DNA of 64,000 bases from Aporrectodea caliginosa (lineage: Eukaryota; Annelida; Clitellata; Crassiclitellata; Lumbricidae), in contig JACEVL010000278.1 of NCBI GenBank assembly GCA_020284085.1, positions 338,501 to 402,500 of the forward strand. The letters are read 5' to 3'. The translations under genes and the position numbers were made by a program. Below the pieces are notes generated by a model. It was given only the letters and a program-made list of their open reading frames with translations. It ran no database searches and was not told the DNA's origin. Positions 46,291 through 55,358 of the stretch are shown here, one piece after another. How positions within the stretch are numbered: the stretch's first letter is position 1; each line of letters begins with the position of its first letter.

Positions 46291-46778
46291 CCTATACGTT
46301 ACATTTCGAACTCAACTTGCTACTCAAACGTTTGAAAAACAGAAAAGAATTGCCATAATGGTGAACCCATATATTTATTCTTAAGTATGCTCCATGCTAT
46401 TTATGCCCGTTGATTATCAACATACGTGCAAACTACATCAACGCGTCTGTGTATATAACCTCCTTTTATAGCCTGTCCTGCCAACATCCTTCATGACTAA
46501 GCATGCTGGGCATGCCCAGGCATGCCTAAGTCTTACTTTTACATTGCAACCTGCACTGAGTGCATGTCCAGGCATGCCTGGAATACACAAAACACTGCAC
46601 CTTGTGGGCAGCATATAAGAAGACTGAAAATGTGAGAAAAAAAATCCAAAAATGGGCTATATAAACAGAACTATACGTGATAGGAAATTTTCAAGGTCAT
46701 TTTCGTGATCAGCAACCAAAAACAGATAAGGTATACCCAACAGTTTTCAGAAGGCTAAACCTCTGTTGTCCAGTGTTA

Positions 46779-46984
46779 TTGATGGATCCTAATATTGATT
46801 GTGACTTTCATTTCTATAATAATGCTTAGTACCATACCAGACGATGTTCAGATATGGAACAGGTCGCGTCATTTGTTTCGCAGCTGCATCACAGATGATA
46901 ATTGTTTTCTTTAATTCACTTGAACTGCAGGAGCTTGTTTTATAAATTATCATATTCATTTGCTAGCTGTATAAACAAGTACAA
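46779..46984. other. spacer between transposon and LINE fragment
   Basis: AT-rich, with no feature recognised. Confidence 0.4.
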
Positions 46985-47530
46985 CTGTTGAAGCTGTTTC
47001 GGAAGCCATGGTTGGACTCTGATCTTGTGTCCAGTGTGGCTGTGCCAGGTTACAGCTTTGTATCCAGATGCAGAGAGGGTTCTAGGGTTCTAGATTGTTG
47101 GATTTTTGTAATTTGAGCAGACATCGGCAGTGCACAACACCTTTGAATCAAATCACACCAGAACAAAAGAGAAGACATCATAGTTGGTGTTCTGAATTGC
47201 TCACCTGGACACTCTGTGTACGACTTTAACACTGACATTGATTTCATGTTGTCGAAGTTAATGGTTTAATAGTAACTTATTACTTGCTGGAGATTTCCAC
47301 ATTGATCTTCTTAAAATTGAGGAATATTCGTCCACAAGTGCATTTTTCAATATCATGAATTCATGCTAACTAATGCGTGCAATACTTCGACCAACCAGGA
47401 TTACCCCATTATCTGACTGACTGATTTACTGACTGATTGACAACGCCTTATCATTTGACAATTTTAAAATCTCTATGTATTGCATGCTTATTCTTTTAGA
47501 TAAAGATATCGCCCATAATAAACGACCTTT
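46985..47530 (+). pseudogene. CR1-type LINE endonuclease fragment
   Basis: Across frames: KPWLDSDLVSSVAVPGYSFVSRCR (near 47005-47075), REDIIVGVL (near 47170), SPGHSVYDFNTDIDFMLSKL (47205-47265), LLAGDFHIDLLKI remnants (near 47285), FFNIMNSC and RPTRITP (about 47345-47410), LIDNALS and ILLDKDIAHN (about 47440-47515). This follows the order of the endonuclease of the LINE at 42120-45660. Stops and frameshifts are dense, in contrast to the intact RT at 48350. It ends where the endonuclease would normally give way to the linker before RT. Confidence 0.75.
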
Positions 47531-47567
47531 CAGTCAACGGAGAAACTGTAGAAGATACGGTAATTAT

Positions 47568-47745
47568 AATACAGTCAACTATAGAATGCGAGAACAACTC
47601 TAGAAATTAATAAGACAGTCAACTGTAGAACGTCATAAAAACTCTAGAAACACGGTAATAAGACAGTCAATTCTAGAACGCCAGAACAACTCTAGAAAAC
47701 TCTATCAACAAGATTAGAACTCCAGAATAAGTATAGAAAGCATGG
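47568..47745. repeat. degenerate 45-50-bp tandem repeat upstream of the kinase exon
   Basis: Three to four units share ACAGTCAACT-TAGAA, GAACAACTCTAGAAA and ACGGTAATAA. Present unchanged in the second unit at 57251-57428. Confidence 0.85.
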
Positions 47746-47767
47746 TAATAATAAAACGCTTAATTAA

Positions 47768-48248
47768 ATTGAGGATCATTATGTGAATCTTAATGAAACT
47801 CAAGTGAAACTAGTTCGAAATTCGCCAATGGCTCATGGAATGTTTTGCGAGGACAAGAACTTCAGGAGTTTTGTTACGGATGGTCTATTCATCGACAAAG
47901 GATCATTCGGTGAGGTGTACGGTCCATTCGACTGGAAAGGGAAGAAATGTGCCATCAAGAAACGATGGCTTACCAAGGAGGATACAGAAAAACAACTTTC
48001 TGCTTGTCGTAAAATGATGACTCTGCATCACAAAAATCTTATAACAGCTTACGACGTAAGTTTAGAGCCTCGTGCTGTTTATATATTGATGGAATACGCA
48101 AGTGGTGGATCGTTAAATACGGTTCTCTCTGCGCTCAAATCTGATCTTCCGTTGGAAATTCTGAAGGATTGGGGCATTCAGATTGCTGAAGGCATGGCAT
48201 ATCTACATGAAAATAACATTGTTCACAGAGATCTCAAGTCACCTAACA
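47768..48248 (+). CDS. TKL-type protein kinase exon (N-lobe to catalytic loop)
   Basis: Encodes the first half of a kinase domain. Positions counted from 47783: glycine loop KGSFGEVYG (residues 39-47), the ATP-binding lysine in CAIKK (56-60), an alpha-C segment EDTEKQLSAC, hinge ILMEYASGGSL (101-111), IQIAEGMAYLHENNIVHRDLKSPN (132-155) with the catalytic HRD at 148-150. The style (EYASGGSL, HRDLKSPN) suits the MLK/ZAK-like MAP3K branch. The exon appears to end at 48248 with the donor A|GTGAGT. DFG, the activation loop and the C-lobe are absent from the window. The best ATG is 47828; the frame itself is open from 47768. Identical protein is encoded at 57451-57931. It could be a live exon or a captured fragment. 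Confidence 0.8.
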
Positions 48249-50191
48249 GTGAGTACCGTGCGTATATAATTAGGCCTACTACTGCTGCTACTGCTACTGC
48301 TCCAACTGCTCCAACAACAACAACAACAACTATTACTACTATTACTACTATTACTAATGAAACATGGAATGATATTTATAATCTCAGCAACCCTGATGAC
48401 ATATCGATCCTATTAAATGATAAACTTAATAGAGCTTATAATGCTAGTTTCCCACTTGAGCAACGTAAACATAGAATATATAAAACTAAAACTAAACCAT
48501 GGCTAACTAAATCATTATTAAAATCTTGCAAGAAGAAAAATAGGCTATATAAATATTATCTTAAACATAAAACGGTTGAATCTTTTAATAAGTATAGAAC
48601 CTATAAAAATAAACTTACAATCATCCTACGTAAATGTGAAAAACAATATTACGTACCGGTATCAAGGTTGGATTATCATAAAGATAACTTAAAGGGAGTT
48701 TGGAGGGTCATTAAGGAAGCGCTGCACCAGAATGGGTTAAAACAGTGGACTACCACACTACGGATTGATAATAAGATAGTAGACGACCCTACTATAATTG
48801 CAAATACATTTAATAATTATTTTGCCACAATAGGTCAAAAAATGGCTGCTGATATACCTACCTTTTCTTCTTCCTCGTATCGTAAGTACTTAAAACTAGA
48901 GAATTCTAACTCTATGTTCATAACCCCTACCACCGAGTCTGAAATCCAGGACATTCTAGCTAACCTGAAGAATACCAAAGCTAGTGGTTCTCTTGATTTA
49001 CCGGTTGATGTTTTAAAACAGTTTGGTAACTTTATATCTCCGCCGTTGACTCATTTGATTAATCAATCTTTAGTTACGGGCATTGTTCCTCAAAACATGA
49101 AGATTGCTAACATCTCCCCTATTTTTAAAACAGGGGATTGTTGTGAGGTGGTGAATTATCGTCCGATCTCAAAATTACCCTGCTTCTCAAAAATATTAGA
49201 GAAGGTCATGTATAAGCGTGTTTATGACTTTCTAACAGTTAATAATATATTATATGATAAACAATTTGGATTTAGGAAGAATCACTCTACTAACTTAGCT
49301 ATTATCGAAGTTATAGATAAAATCTCGGAAGCTATGGATGACCGCAGTTGTACACTGGGTGTATTCCTTGATCTGTCGAAAGCCTTCGACACTTTAAATC
49401 ATAATATACTTTTTGCCAAATTACACCATTATGGTATCCGCGGTATTGCTTTAGAATGGTTTAAGTCTTACTTCACTAACAGATTTCAACAAGTCTCTTA
49501 TGCTGGTATTCTCTCTAACATGGCGCCCTTACTCTGTGGGGTTCCGCAAGGTTCTGTATTGGGTCTTTTATTATTTTTAATTTATATAAATGATATAACA
49601 AATTGCTCTCTGGTTTTGAACTTGGTACTGTTTGCAGATGACACCTCTGCATTTCTATTTAGCAAAAATTACTATGACCTCTTCCACACCATGAACTTAG
49701 AATTAAGCCACTTGTCTTGTTGGTTTCAAGTTAATATGCTATCTTTGAATATTAAGAAATCTAACTATATGTTATTTAAAAGTCGTAGAACAAGGATACC
49801 TGAATCCTTTAACCCTATCTTAACCATCGATAACACTCAATTATGCCTGGTGACCAGAGTTAAATTTTTGGGTGTCATCATTGATGAGAACCTTACTTGG
49901 AAAGCCCATGTCCAGCATGTGTTAAATAAAGTCTCCAAAATTACAGAAATTATTTGTAAACTTAAATGGTCTCTGCCAAGCTCATCCTTGAAGTTATTAT
50001 ATACAACTCTTCTATTGCCATATCTAAATTACTGTACTTTAGTTTGGGCTGGTGGCTATCAGAGCATGCTTAAGCCTGTATTTTTGTTACAAAAGAGGAC
50101 AGTTAGAACTATCTGTGGAGTCCACCATGCAGTTGAGAGCTCAAGTCTGTTTAAATCTATATATCGCCTGAGAATAAGCTGGTCTCCCTGA
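47783..50191 (+). CDS. kinase-reverse transcriptase fusion reading frame
   Basis: A single open frame of 802 codons starts in the kinase segment (GTG at 47783; first ATG 47828) and reads through the splice-donor-like site at 48249. It crosses a Thr/Ala-rich low-complexity linker (residues about 163-195; DNA is ACT/ACA trinucleotides) and the LINE linker and RT domain. Whether it is translated as one protein is unknown. The consensus donor suggests the kinase part is normally spliced away, making the fusion a read-through accident. The second unit keeps the same frame to 59478, where it breaks. Confidence 0.55.
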   Translation: MNLNETQVKLVRNSPMAHGMFCEDKNFRSFVTDGLFIDKGSFGEVYGPFDWKGKKCAIKKRWLTKEDTEKQLSACRKMMTLHHKNLITAYDVSLEPRAVYILMEYASGGSLNTVLSALKSDLPLEILKDWGIQIAEGMAYLHENNIVHRDLKSPNSEYRAYIIRPTTAATATAPTAPTTTTTTITTITTITNETWNDIYNLSNPDDISILLNDKLNRAYNASFPLEQRKHRIYKTKTKPWLTKSLLKSCKKKNRLYKYYLKHKTVESFNKYRTYKNKLTIILRKCEKQYYVPVSRLDYHKDNLKGVWRVIKEALHQNGLKQWTTTLRIDNKIVDDPTIIANTFNNYFATIGQKMAADIPTFSSSSYRKYLKLENSNSMFITPTTESEIQDILANLKNTKASGSLDLPVDVLKQFGNFISPPLTHLINQSLVTGIVPQNMKIANISPIFKTGDCCEVVNYRPISKLPCFSKILEKVMYKRVYDFLTVNNILYDKQFGFRKNHSTNLAIIEVIDKISEAMDDRSCTLGVFLDLSKAFDTLNHNILFAKLHHYGIRGIALEWFKSYFTNRFQQVSYAGILSNMAPLLCGVPQGSVLGLLLFLIYINDITNCSLVLNLVLFADDTSAFLFSKNYYDLFHTMNLELSHLSCWFQVNMLSLNIKKSNYMLFKSRRTRIPESFNPILTIDNTQLCLVTRVKFLGVIIDENLTWKAHVQHVLNKVSKITEIICKLKWSLPSSSLKLLYTTLLLPYLNYCTLVWAGGYQSMLKPVFLLQKRTVRTICGVHHAVESSSLFKSIYRLRISWSP
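48249..48254 (+). promoter_or_regulatory. splice donor (GTGAGT)
   Basis: A|GTGAGT directly after the HRDLKSPN codons matches the animal 5' splice-site consensus at all six intronic positions. It lies where kinase genes often have an intron. Repeated at 57932. Confidence 0.7.
48350..50175 (+). pseudogene. CR1-type LINE reverse transcriptase, open
   Basis: Begins with the pre-RT linker NETWNDIYNLSN, then KPWLTKSLLKSCKKKNRLY (about 48495-48550), WRVIKEAL, and the RT: ISPIFKTGDCCEVVNYRPIS (near 49110-49170), FGFRKNHSTN, FLDLSKAFDTLNHNIL (from 49364), CGVPQGSVLGLLLFLIYIND (near 49535-49590), FADDTSAF (49631) and FLGVIIDENLTWKAHV (near 49870). The frame is clean for about 600 codons. One conserved proline after VLG is leucine here but proline in the second unit. 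The usual LINE C-terminus is absent: the frame stops after RLRISWSP, and 50193-50417 encodes something else. Confidence 0.9.
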
Positions 50192-50192
50192 G

Positions 50193-50417
50193 GTGGCTCT
50201 GAGAAATTTAGGAAAATTTACATTTAGGCTACATTTACATTCATACTTTACAACAACTACGCATACAGTGGCAAAAAGTACCACAATAGCACATTATTCG
50301 GAGATCAAAAACAAAAATAAAGCCGATACAATATTATTAAGATTTAGAGAATGTCTGATTATGCGCAGTTATATCTATAGCTATGATCTGAAGAACATGA
50401 ACATTACTCATATCTAA
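50193..50417 (+). pseudogene. short frame following RT, possible LINE end
   Basis: A 74-codon frame immediately after the RT stop, ending IYSYDLKNMNITHI. Present identically at 59888-60112. Probably the remainder of the LINE 3' end, but I cannot match it to a family. Confidence 0.35.
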
Positions 50418-50761
50418 AAATTGGAGCAGGTTAGATCTTGAGACAAGCATTAATAATTAGCATTATCCAAATTGTATATGTATTTGTACAGTGAGCGAAT
50501 GATGAAGGATTTCTTATGCAGTAATGTACGAAAGTACGGTTGTTCAAATTACCCACTTTCTCTTAAGCTAAATTTATGAAGGTACTGCGCTCAGCTCTGC
50601 GTGAAAACAAGTCAATCCCCCCGCGCTCCCAAAGAAGTGACGACTTGTGTCAAATCGGTCGTATAGAGGATGCCACCCATCTGATGGCCTTGCACCTTAA
50701 GGCACCCTTATAACGGCAAGTGCTGGGTAACGGCGCCATAGAAATTGTCGCTGTTATTATT

Positions 50762-51041
50762 GTATGTATGTATGTATGTATGTATGTATGTATGTATGTA
50801 TGTATGTATGTATGTATGTATGTATGTATGAGCACTTGTTATAGCGCTCCTTCAAGATTTCTACTCAGAGGCGCTCCCGACTACAGCGCGGACACTGAAT
50901 CAGAGTTTCACGTCGAAGCGCATGAGCAATTGCGAGTGAAGGACTTGCCCAGGGTCCCTACGCGGCGGCTTGAGGTGGATTCGAACCTGCAACCCTCCGG
51001 CTGCAAGGCACCGAGCATACCCCTACACCACCGCGCCCCAC
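50762..51041 (-). repeat. tRNA-derived SINE with LINE-like tail
   Basis: On the minus strand, from 51041: GGGGCGCGGTGGTGTAGGGG with A-box TGGTGTAGGGG, then B-box GGTTCGAATCC (50978-50988), a body with GACCCTGGGCAAGTCCTTC, and the tail GGGAGCGCCTCTGAGTAGA...TTGAAGGAGCGCTATAAC, ending in (CATA)n at 50762-50830. The tail matches the 3' end of the L2-like LINE (1277-1299 plus 2465-2490; 19230-19280 minus). This is the usual sign that a SINE borrows that LINE's reverse transcriptase. Confidence 0.88.
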
Positions 51042-51219
51042 AATTTAATATTATTATTAAACAGCGACCCGAGGACTGACTCCTGAGCCCTGCTGGACAA
51101 AAATGGCACTGGACATTTATTTTCTGCACTATAGATTGGTCAGTTAATAACGACAATCGATTCTTACCAATTGCAGTGCTGTGATGTCTACTGAATCTCA
51201 AAATTCTACTAGATCTAGA

Positions 51220-51785
51220 CAGCGATGGGAGCAAGTTAACTAAAAAGTTAAAAACGTTTAGTTAAACTTACATTGCTTATATAGTTAAGGATGAACTTTA
51301 ACTGGAGAAAAATAGTTTAGTTTAAACTAAAGTTTAACTAATATTGTTTAGGCCTAGTTATTAACTGAAAATTTTAACTTAAACATCAGCAATTGCCGGT
51401 ACGCAACTATCTTCTGCAATGATTGTCATAAGTAACTGGTTTTATTACTGAAGTCAAGTGAACTGCATTGCATGATGCATCATCGTTTGCATTAGCAACT
51501 GTCTTCGTTATTTTCTGGAAGAAATGTAGTAGAACTATTAGTCTAGTACACATTACATAGTTTGAAAGTTAAATTGTCATTAGGCGGTGCTTTATTACAG
51601 TTCACTTAGGCATAACCTCTGTTATTGTGAAAATATTTGTAAACACAATTGTGTCAACAAGTTGAAAAAAGTTTAGTTTAATTAACTTATTAAAAAAATC
51701 AGTTGCCAACTTTAATTAAACTGTTTTACATTAGTTGAAAAATAGTTAAAGTTTAACGAAAAAATTAGTTTAGTGCCCATCACTG
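51220..51785. mobile_element. hAT-type MITE (566 bp), unit 1
   Basis: Ends CAGCGATGGG and, inverted, CAGTGATGGG, flanked by an exact 8-bp duplication, GATCTAGA (51212-51219, 51786-51793). Subterminal regions are rich in AGTTTAACTAA words in both orientations. No transposase. Confidence 0.92.
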
Positions 51786-51793
51786 GATCTAGA

Positions 51794-52323
51794 GTTTCTA
51801 AGCTTATTGTTGTTCTACGCTTGTTGAACATTAGTGCAGTTGGAGAGTTATGTTTTCAAGCCCTTTCCTGCAGTTATGTCAGGAGCATCAAAATAATAAG
51901 CCAAAATCGCTTCTTTAGAGTTTAACATGCTAATTGAATTTCCCCTGAATTGGATTGTTTTGACTGCTATTGCAAGCTCCTGACCTTCCTTTGACTCCCA
52001 TGTCGGAACACTTAGCACCGCCAGTGATGCAAGTAGTTGCTAAAGACGACTGGCGTGAAACCTTACTGCTAAATGCTTACTGTAGCTGTGCCCTTTCCTG
52101 GTAATATCTAGCAAAACAACTATACGCTTTCTATATATAATGCAACTATAATGTTTCTGAAGCCCTTTCCTGCAGATTTTGCTTTTCATGTCATTGCGCA
52201 ACAGATCTGTGACTTGATCGGGTAGTGTCCACTGTCCAGCCATATACCTCTGTGCACCTCTCATAATAATGGTCGGACTCCATCCGATCATGTCACCGAT
52301 CTGCTGCACAACAACCTGCACTG
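51794..52323. other. no gene recognised
   Basis: A minus-strand frame of 93 codons (52321-52040) is conserved exactly in unit 2, but so is the surrounding DNA, so this is no evidence of selection. The word AAGCCCTTTCCTGCAG occurs twice (near 51857 and 52160). Confidence 0.4.
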
Positions 52324-52505
52324 CGGTTTATGCCTAAAAACTGCTTGATCACCTATAAAGCACTGAATGACTGCTTGCCAGATTATATCTCAGACCTCTG
52401 CATTCGGGTAGCAGATAACCGGAACAGAAGTCGACTAAGATCCTCATCTAAAAATCAAATACAAGTCCCGCGGTCTTCTACGACGTTTGACGACTGTTCC
52501 TTCCC
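52324..52505 (+). pseudogene. L2-like LINE fragment, left part
   Basis: Reads ITYKALNDCLPDYISDLC and RSRLRSSSKNQIQVPRSSTTF, the segment that precedes the SFA--GP-LWN-LP block of L2-type proteins. That block appears at about 54255-54330, so 52506-54250 may be insertions within one LINE copy. Confidence 0.75.
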
Positions 52506-52507
52506 AA

Positions 52508-52610
52508 CAGTGGCGTAAATCATGGGGGGACAGAGGGGGACTGTCCTCCCCAAAGTTTTGACTGGGGGGGACAGCAGTGTTGACTGTCCCCCCCAAAGTT
52601 AAACATTTTT
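52508..52610. mobile_element. hAT-like terminus
   Basis: CAGTGGCGTAAATCATGGGG at 52508 is typical of hAT ends, and it is followed by inverted G/C runs (GGGGGACTGTCC, CCCCCCCAAAGTT). I find no matching right end before 54300, so the element's extent is unknown. Unit 2 has the same end at about 62214. Confidence 0.5.
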
Positions 52611-54229
52611 TCTAACAATTCTCAAAGAAACTCTCGTCTGTAATGTGGCTCGGAAGGTCTCTGTGTATTACAAAAAAGACTAGCATCGCGCTCATCCATC
52701 ATCTATGGTTGTACAGATTACATCCATCAGCTCAAGGCTCGGTTGTCGCTTGAAACATGATCTTGTGTAGCAAGTTGTTGGGCCACAAAATTCCTCGTGC
52801 CTCGGGATTCCATCTTCGTCATCTGCTCTCGGGCTAGTCGGCCTATCGCATCATATGCCTTCTCTGTCTCTGTCTGTCTGTCTCTCTCCGCATTTCTGTC
52901 TTTGTGTCTTTCTCTTTATTTAGTCTAGCACTGCATGTCGGCAGCCACGCACATAAGATCAACGGTTTAATATCGTTGTAATTGTTCTTCAATCTTCATA
53001 TTAAATTTGGTCTCAGACCACAGGCTCAAATCGAGAGCAAGACCAAGCCACTGTTCACTGTATTTGAGACCCCATTATTGACGAGTCATGGGTTCTACTT
53101 CTAATGCATCTTCAATCAAACGTCTCAGACAGTCATTGTTGAGTTTCAGTTCCAGCAAAAAGAAAAAACCGGGTATGTATTACAATATATATCAGTTCCA
53201 ATAAAGCTTGATGACAGCGTTGCAGCTGGCCAGGAGAGGGATTCGTGGGATCTGGACTTCGAGTCCGTGCCCTCTGAACTTGGAACCATAGATATTGCTC
53301 AGATTCAATGAGAGTTTACAGAAACCTCATCCTTACCCCTTATGGAAAAATATAACTTTTAGTTCCGATCCATTGAAGCCTAGCCTGAGCCTCCCTACAG
53401 TAGGCCTATATAAATAATAAATGTATATTATGTGATGTCTATTTTGGATTTTTCAGTTGAATGTGTGTTGGAATAATGTATACAGAAAGATATTTAACAT
53501 GCATCAATGGTAATCTGTTAAAGACAGTCAATTTTATTCTGGTCGTATACATAGACCTCGTACATATACTAAATCTGCTTAAACTAATTTTTGGTCGATT
53601 GTTGTGTGAAAGTCATAATAACAGCTACTGTCCTCATTGTTTGTGGCACAGGATATAATTATATAGTTACAATATTGAACTTGTACCACTTTGTGATGAG
53701 TATGCTATTGATATATACATCTACAATGTATCTACGTTAGATCACAGAAATGATTATCTCATGTATACGCCAGTTTTGCATCTGTGTATAGACCCTACCT
53801 ATTTTTTGTTTTTTGCACTTTCTAGCTTCGTGATGAATAAAGCATATACAAATGAACTCTATAATCAGCATGCAGTTGATGAATTATTAATATTTGTGTA
53901 TTCTCTGTCCCCAGGGGCGGATCCAGGGGGCCAATCCGGCCATGGCCCCCATTTGAAATTTACACAGGGCGTGGCCCCATCGCCAAGTAGACAATGTGAT
54001 CTTTCGTGCACAAAAGAAATAAATAAATGAAATATATTATTTTTATACAACTAAATAGCTTCTCTCAGTGTTGTCTTTCAAATTTCAAAATATCAAATTT
54101 TAAAATGTTGTGTTTCTTGAACATTTAGTAAAACTATATCATTACTACATGGCTTCTCGATAAGGTAGTTGAATCCTTCTTGCTTGATTTGTGTACCGTT
54201 TGTTAACTATTTCTGCTATCTGCGTCCTG
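52611..54229. other. no gene recognised
   Basis: Between the hAT-like end and the LINE remainder. Frames are short. CAGGGGCGGATCCAGGGGGC at 53913 looks like another hAT end without a clear partner. TAGGCCTA lies at 53401-53408. Confidence 0.45.
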
Positions 54230-54400
54230 GCAAGCAATTTGTTTACCTTTGCTCAATCTAGATCTTTTGCCTGCATAGGTCCCTCCCTATGGAATGGACT
54301 TCCTCCTTCTCTGCACTCTACAAACCTCTGTGGTAGTATCTCTATAGCTCTTTCTCACCTTAAAACCTTCGGACGACCATTTGCCTCCCCCCTATAAACT
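54230..54400 (+). pseudogene. L2-like LINE C-terminal fragment, right part
   Basis: Reads RSFACIGPSLWNGLPPSLHS, then ALSHLKTFGRPF, the expected continuation of 52324-52505. Confidence 0.75.
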
Positions 54401-54494
54401 TTCTGGACCCCTCTCTGTCCCCCCAAAGTTATGTACAGATTTTCGCCTCTGCTTCCCAATCGCTGGACGCATGGAAGTCTTAATGCTCTATCTC

Positions 54495-54495
<1 letters not shown>

Positions 54496-54586
<91 letters not shown>

Positions 54587-54600
54587 CATTTTACCCGAGG
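54496..54600. repeat. (ATT)n with inverted CCTCGGG leader
   Basis: About 30 ATT units followed by TTTTACCCGAGG. On the minus strand this is CCTCGGGTAAAA plus (TAA)n, the same terminal signature as at 32868 and 36831. Confidence 0.95.
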
Positions 54601-54702
54601 TATCCATATCCAACAGTTGCGGCGGCGACGTCGTCGGTAGTCGGTAGTGGAATGACAGTAGTAGTGCATGTAGCAGTTAGTGGTAGTAGTTATAGCAGTA
54701 AA

Positions 54703-55358
54703 GAAATGCCACACTTAATATAGAAACCCACCCCACCGCCCTTGCCATAATGTCTACACTTATGCACAAAATTATAGCCAGGGACTGACAACTGCCATTT
54801 CCAAGCTGGCATCCAGCCAAGTTTCAGTGACTGTCAGAACAGTAGCTTTTGTCAATGAAAGCATTATTTAAATTTCGGATAGTTTATAAAATAAGCTTCT
54901 ACAGTTTAGATGAGCAACAGACAAATTATCACGATATTTCGATTTAGCTACTGTTCCACTCACTTGTTCCATATTTAAGTAAGTGCTTGCACATACTGTT
55001 CTACCCGTGAAAAGGTTAATATCAGCATCTATGTCCTGGTCTAAAAGTAGTGTGCGCCCATCTTCATAATGGTCAACTGGTTCAAATATGATATCTATAC
55101 ATCCTCTCACATTTGACGTGCAATTTGAGACTGAATTTATAAAATTTCGTTCATCTTCGATGTGATTAAAAGGAAATAGAGATAATGTACATAAACGACA
55201 AAACCAGTGAGATTCAACTGAAGAGTTAAAGAGACCAACCAGGTCAGTGCAACACAGGTGGCACCAAGAACCACATAAAGTGCAAAGAATTCTCTTACAT
55301 GTATTACTGACAAACTTATTACAATAAGAGCATGAGCTATGAGAAGGAGACATTGAAT
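54703..55358 (-). pseudogene. PHD-type LINE 5' end, unit 2
   Basis: Copy of 45006-45660: the PHD-like Cys cluster and the beginning of the endonuclease, with the protein at 54868-55416 identical to unit 1. The rest of the LINE is missing because the duplication starts here. Confidence 0.88.

Larger units (their letters stand above)
41049..46775 (-). mobile_element. CACTG-terminated DNA transposon carrying a nested LINE
   Basis: The left end CACTGGACAACA (41049-41060) is exactly inverted at the right end (46764-46775), and TTA lies directly outside both (41046-41048, 46776-46778) as a 3-bp target duplication. Inside, on the minus strand, is a decayed transposase-like gene. Subterminal palindromes occur on both sides. 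Removing the LINE at about 42120-45660 leaves roughly 2.2 kb. A CACTR terminus and 2-4-bp duplication are features of the CACTA/Mirage/Chapaev group. That placement is inference, since I do not know this protein as a named transposase. Confidence 0.8.
45003..54699. repeat. tandem duplication unit 1 (about 9.7 kb)
   Basis: Sequence from about 45003 recurs from 54700, with an offset drifting between 9682 and 9710 bp because of small indels. The unit holds the LINE 5' end, transposon right half, kinase exon, RT, SINE and hAT element. Identity is very high over most of the length by eye. The unit's own right limit lies somewhere between about 54290 and 54699. Confidence 0.95.

Noticed and set aside
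52040..52321. Minus-strand 93-codon frame, identical in unit 2 (61745-62026), as a conserved gene
   Set aside because: The DNA around it is equally identical because of the duplication, so there is no sign of selection, and no domain is recognised.
53913..54416. A possible hAT element starting CAGGGGCGGATCCAGG with TCTGTCCC as duplication
   Set aside because: TCTGTCCC occurs near both points, but the right end (GAGGGGTCCAGA when inverted) matches only with a 4-base gap, and LINE coding sequence lies inside. The coincidence is not strong enough.
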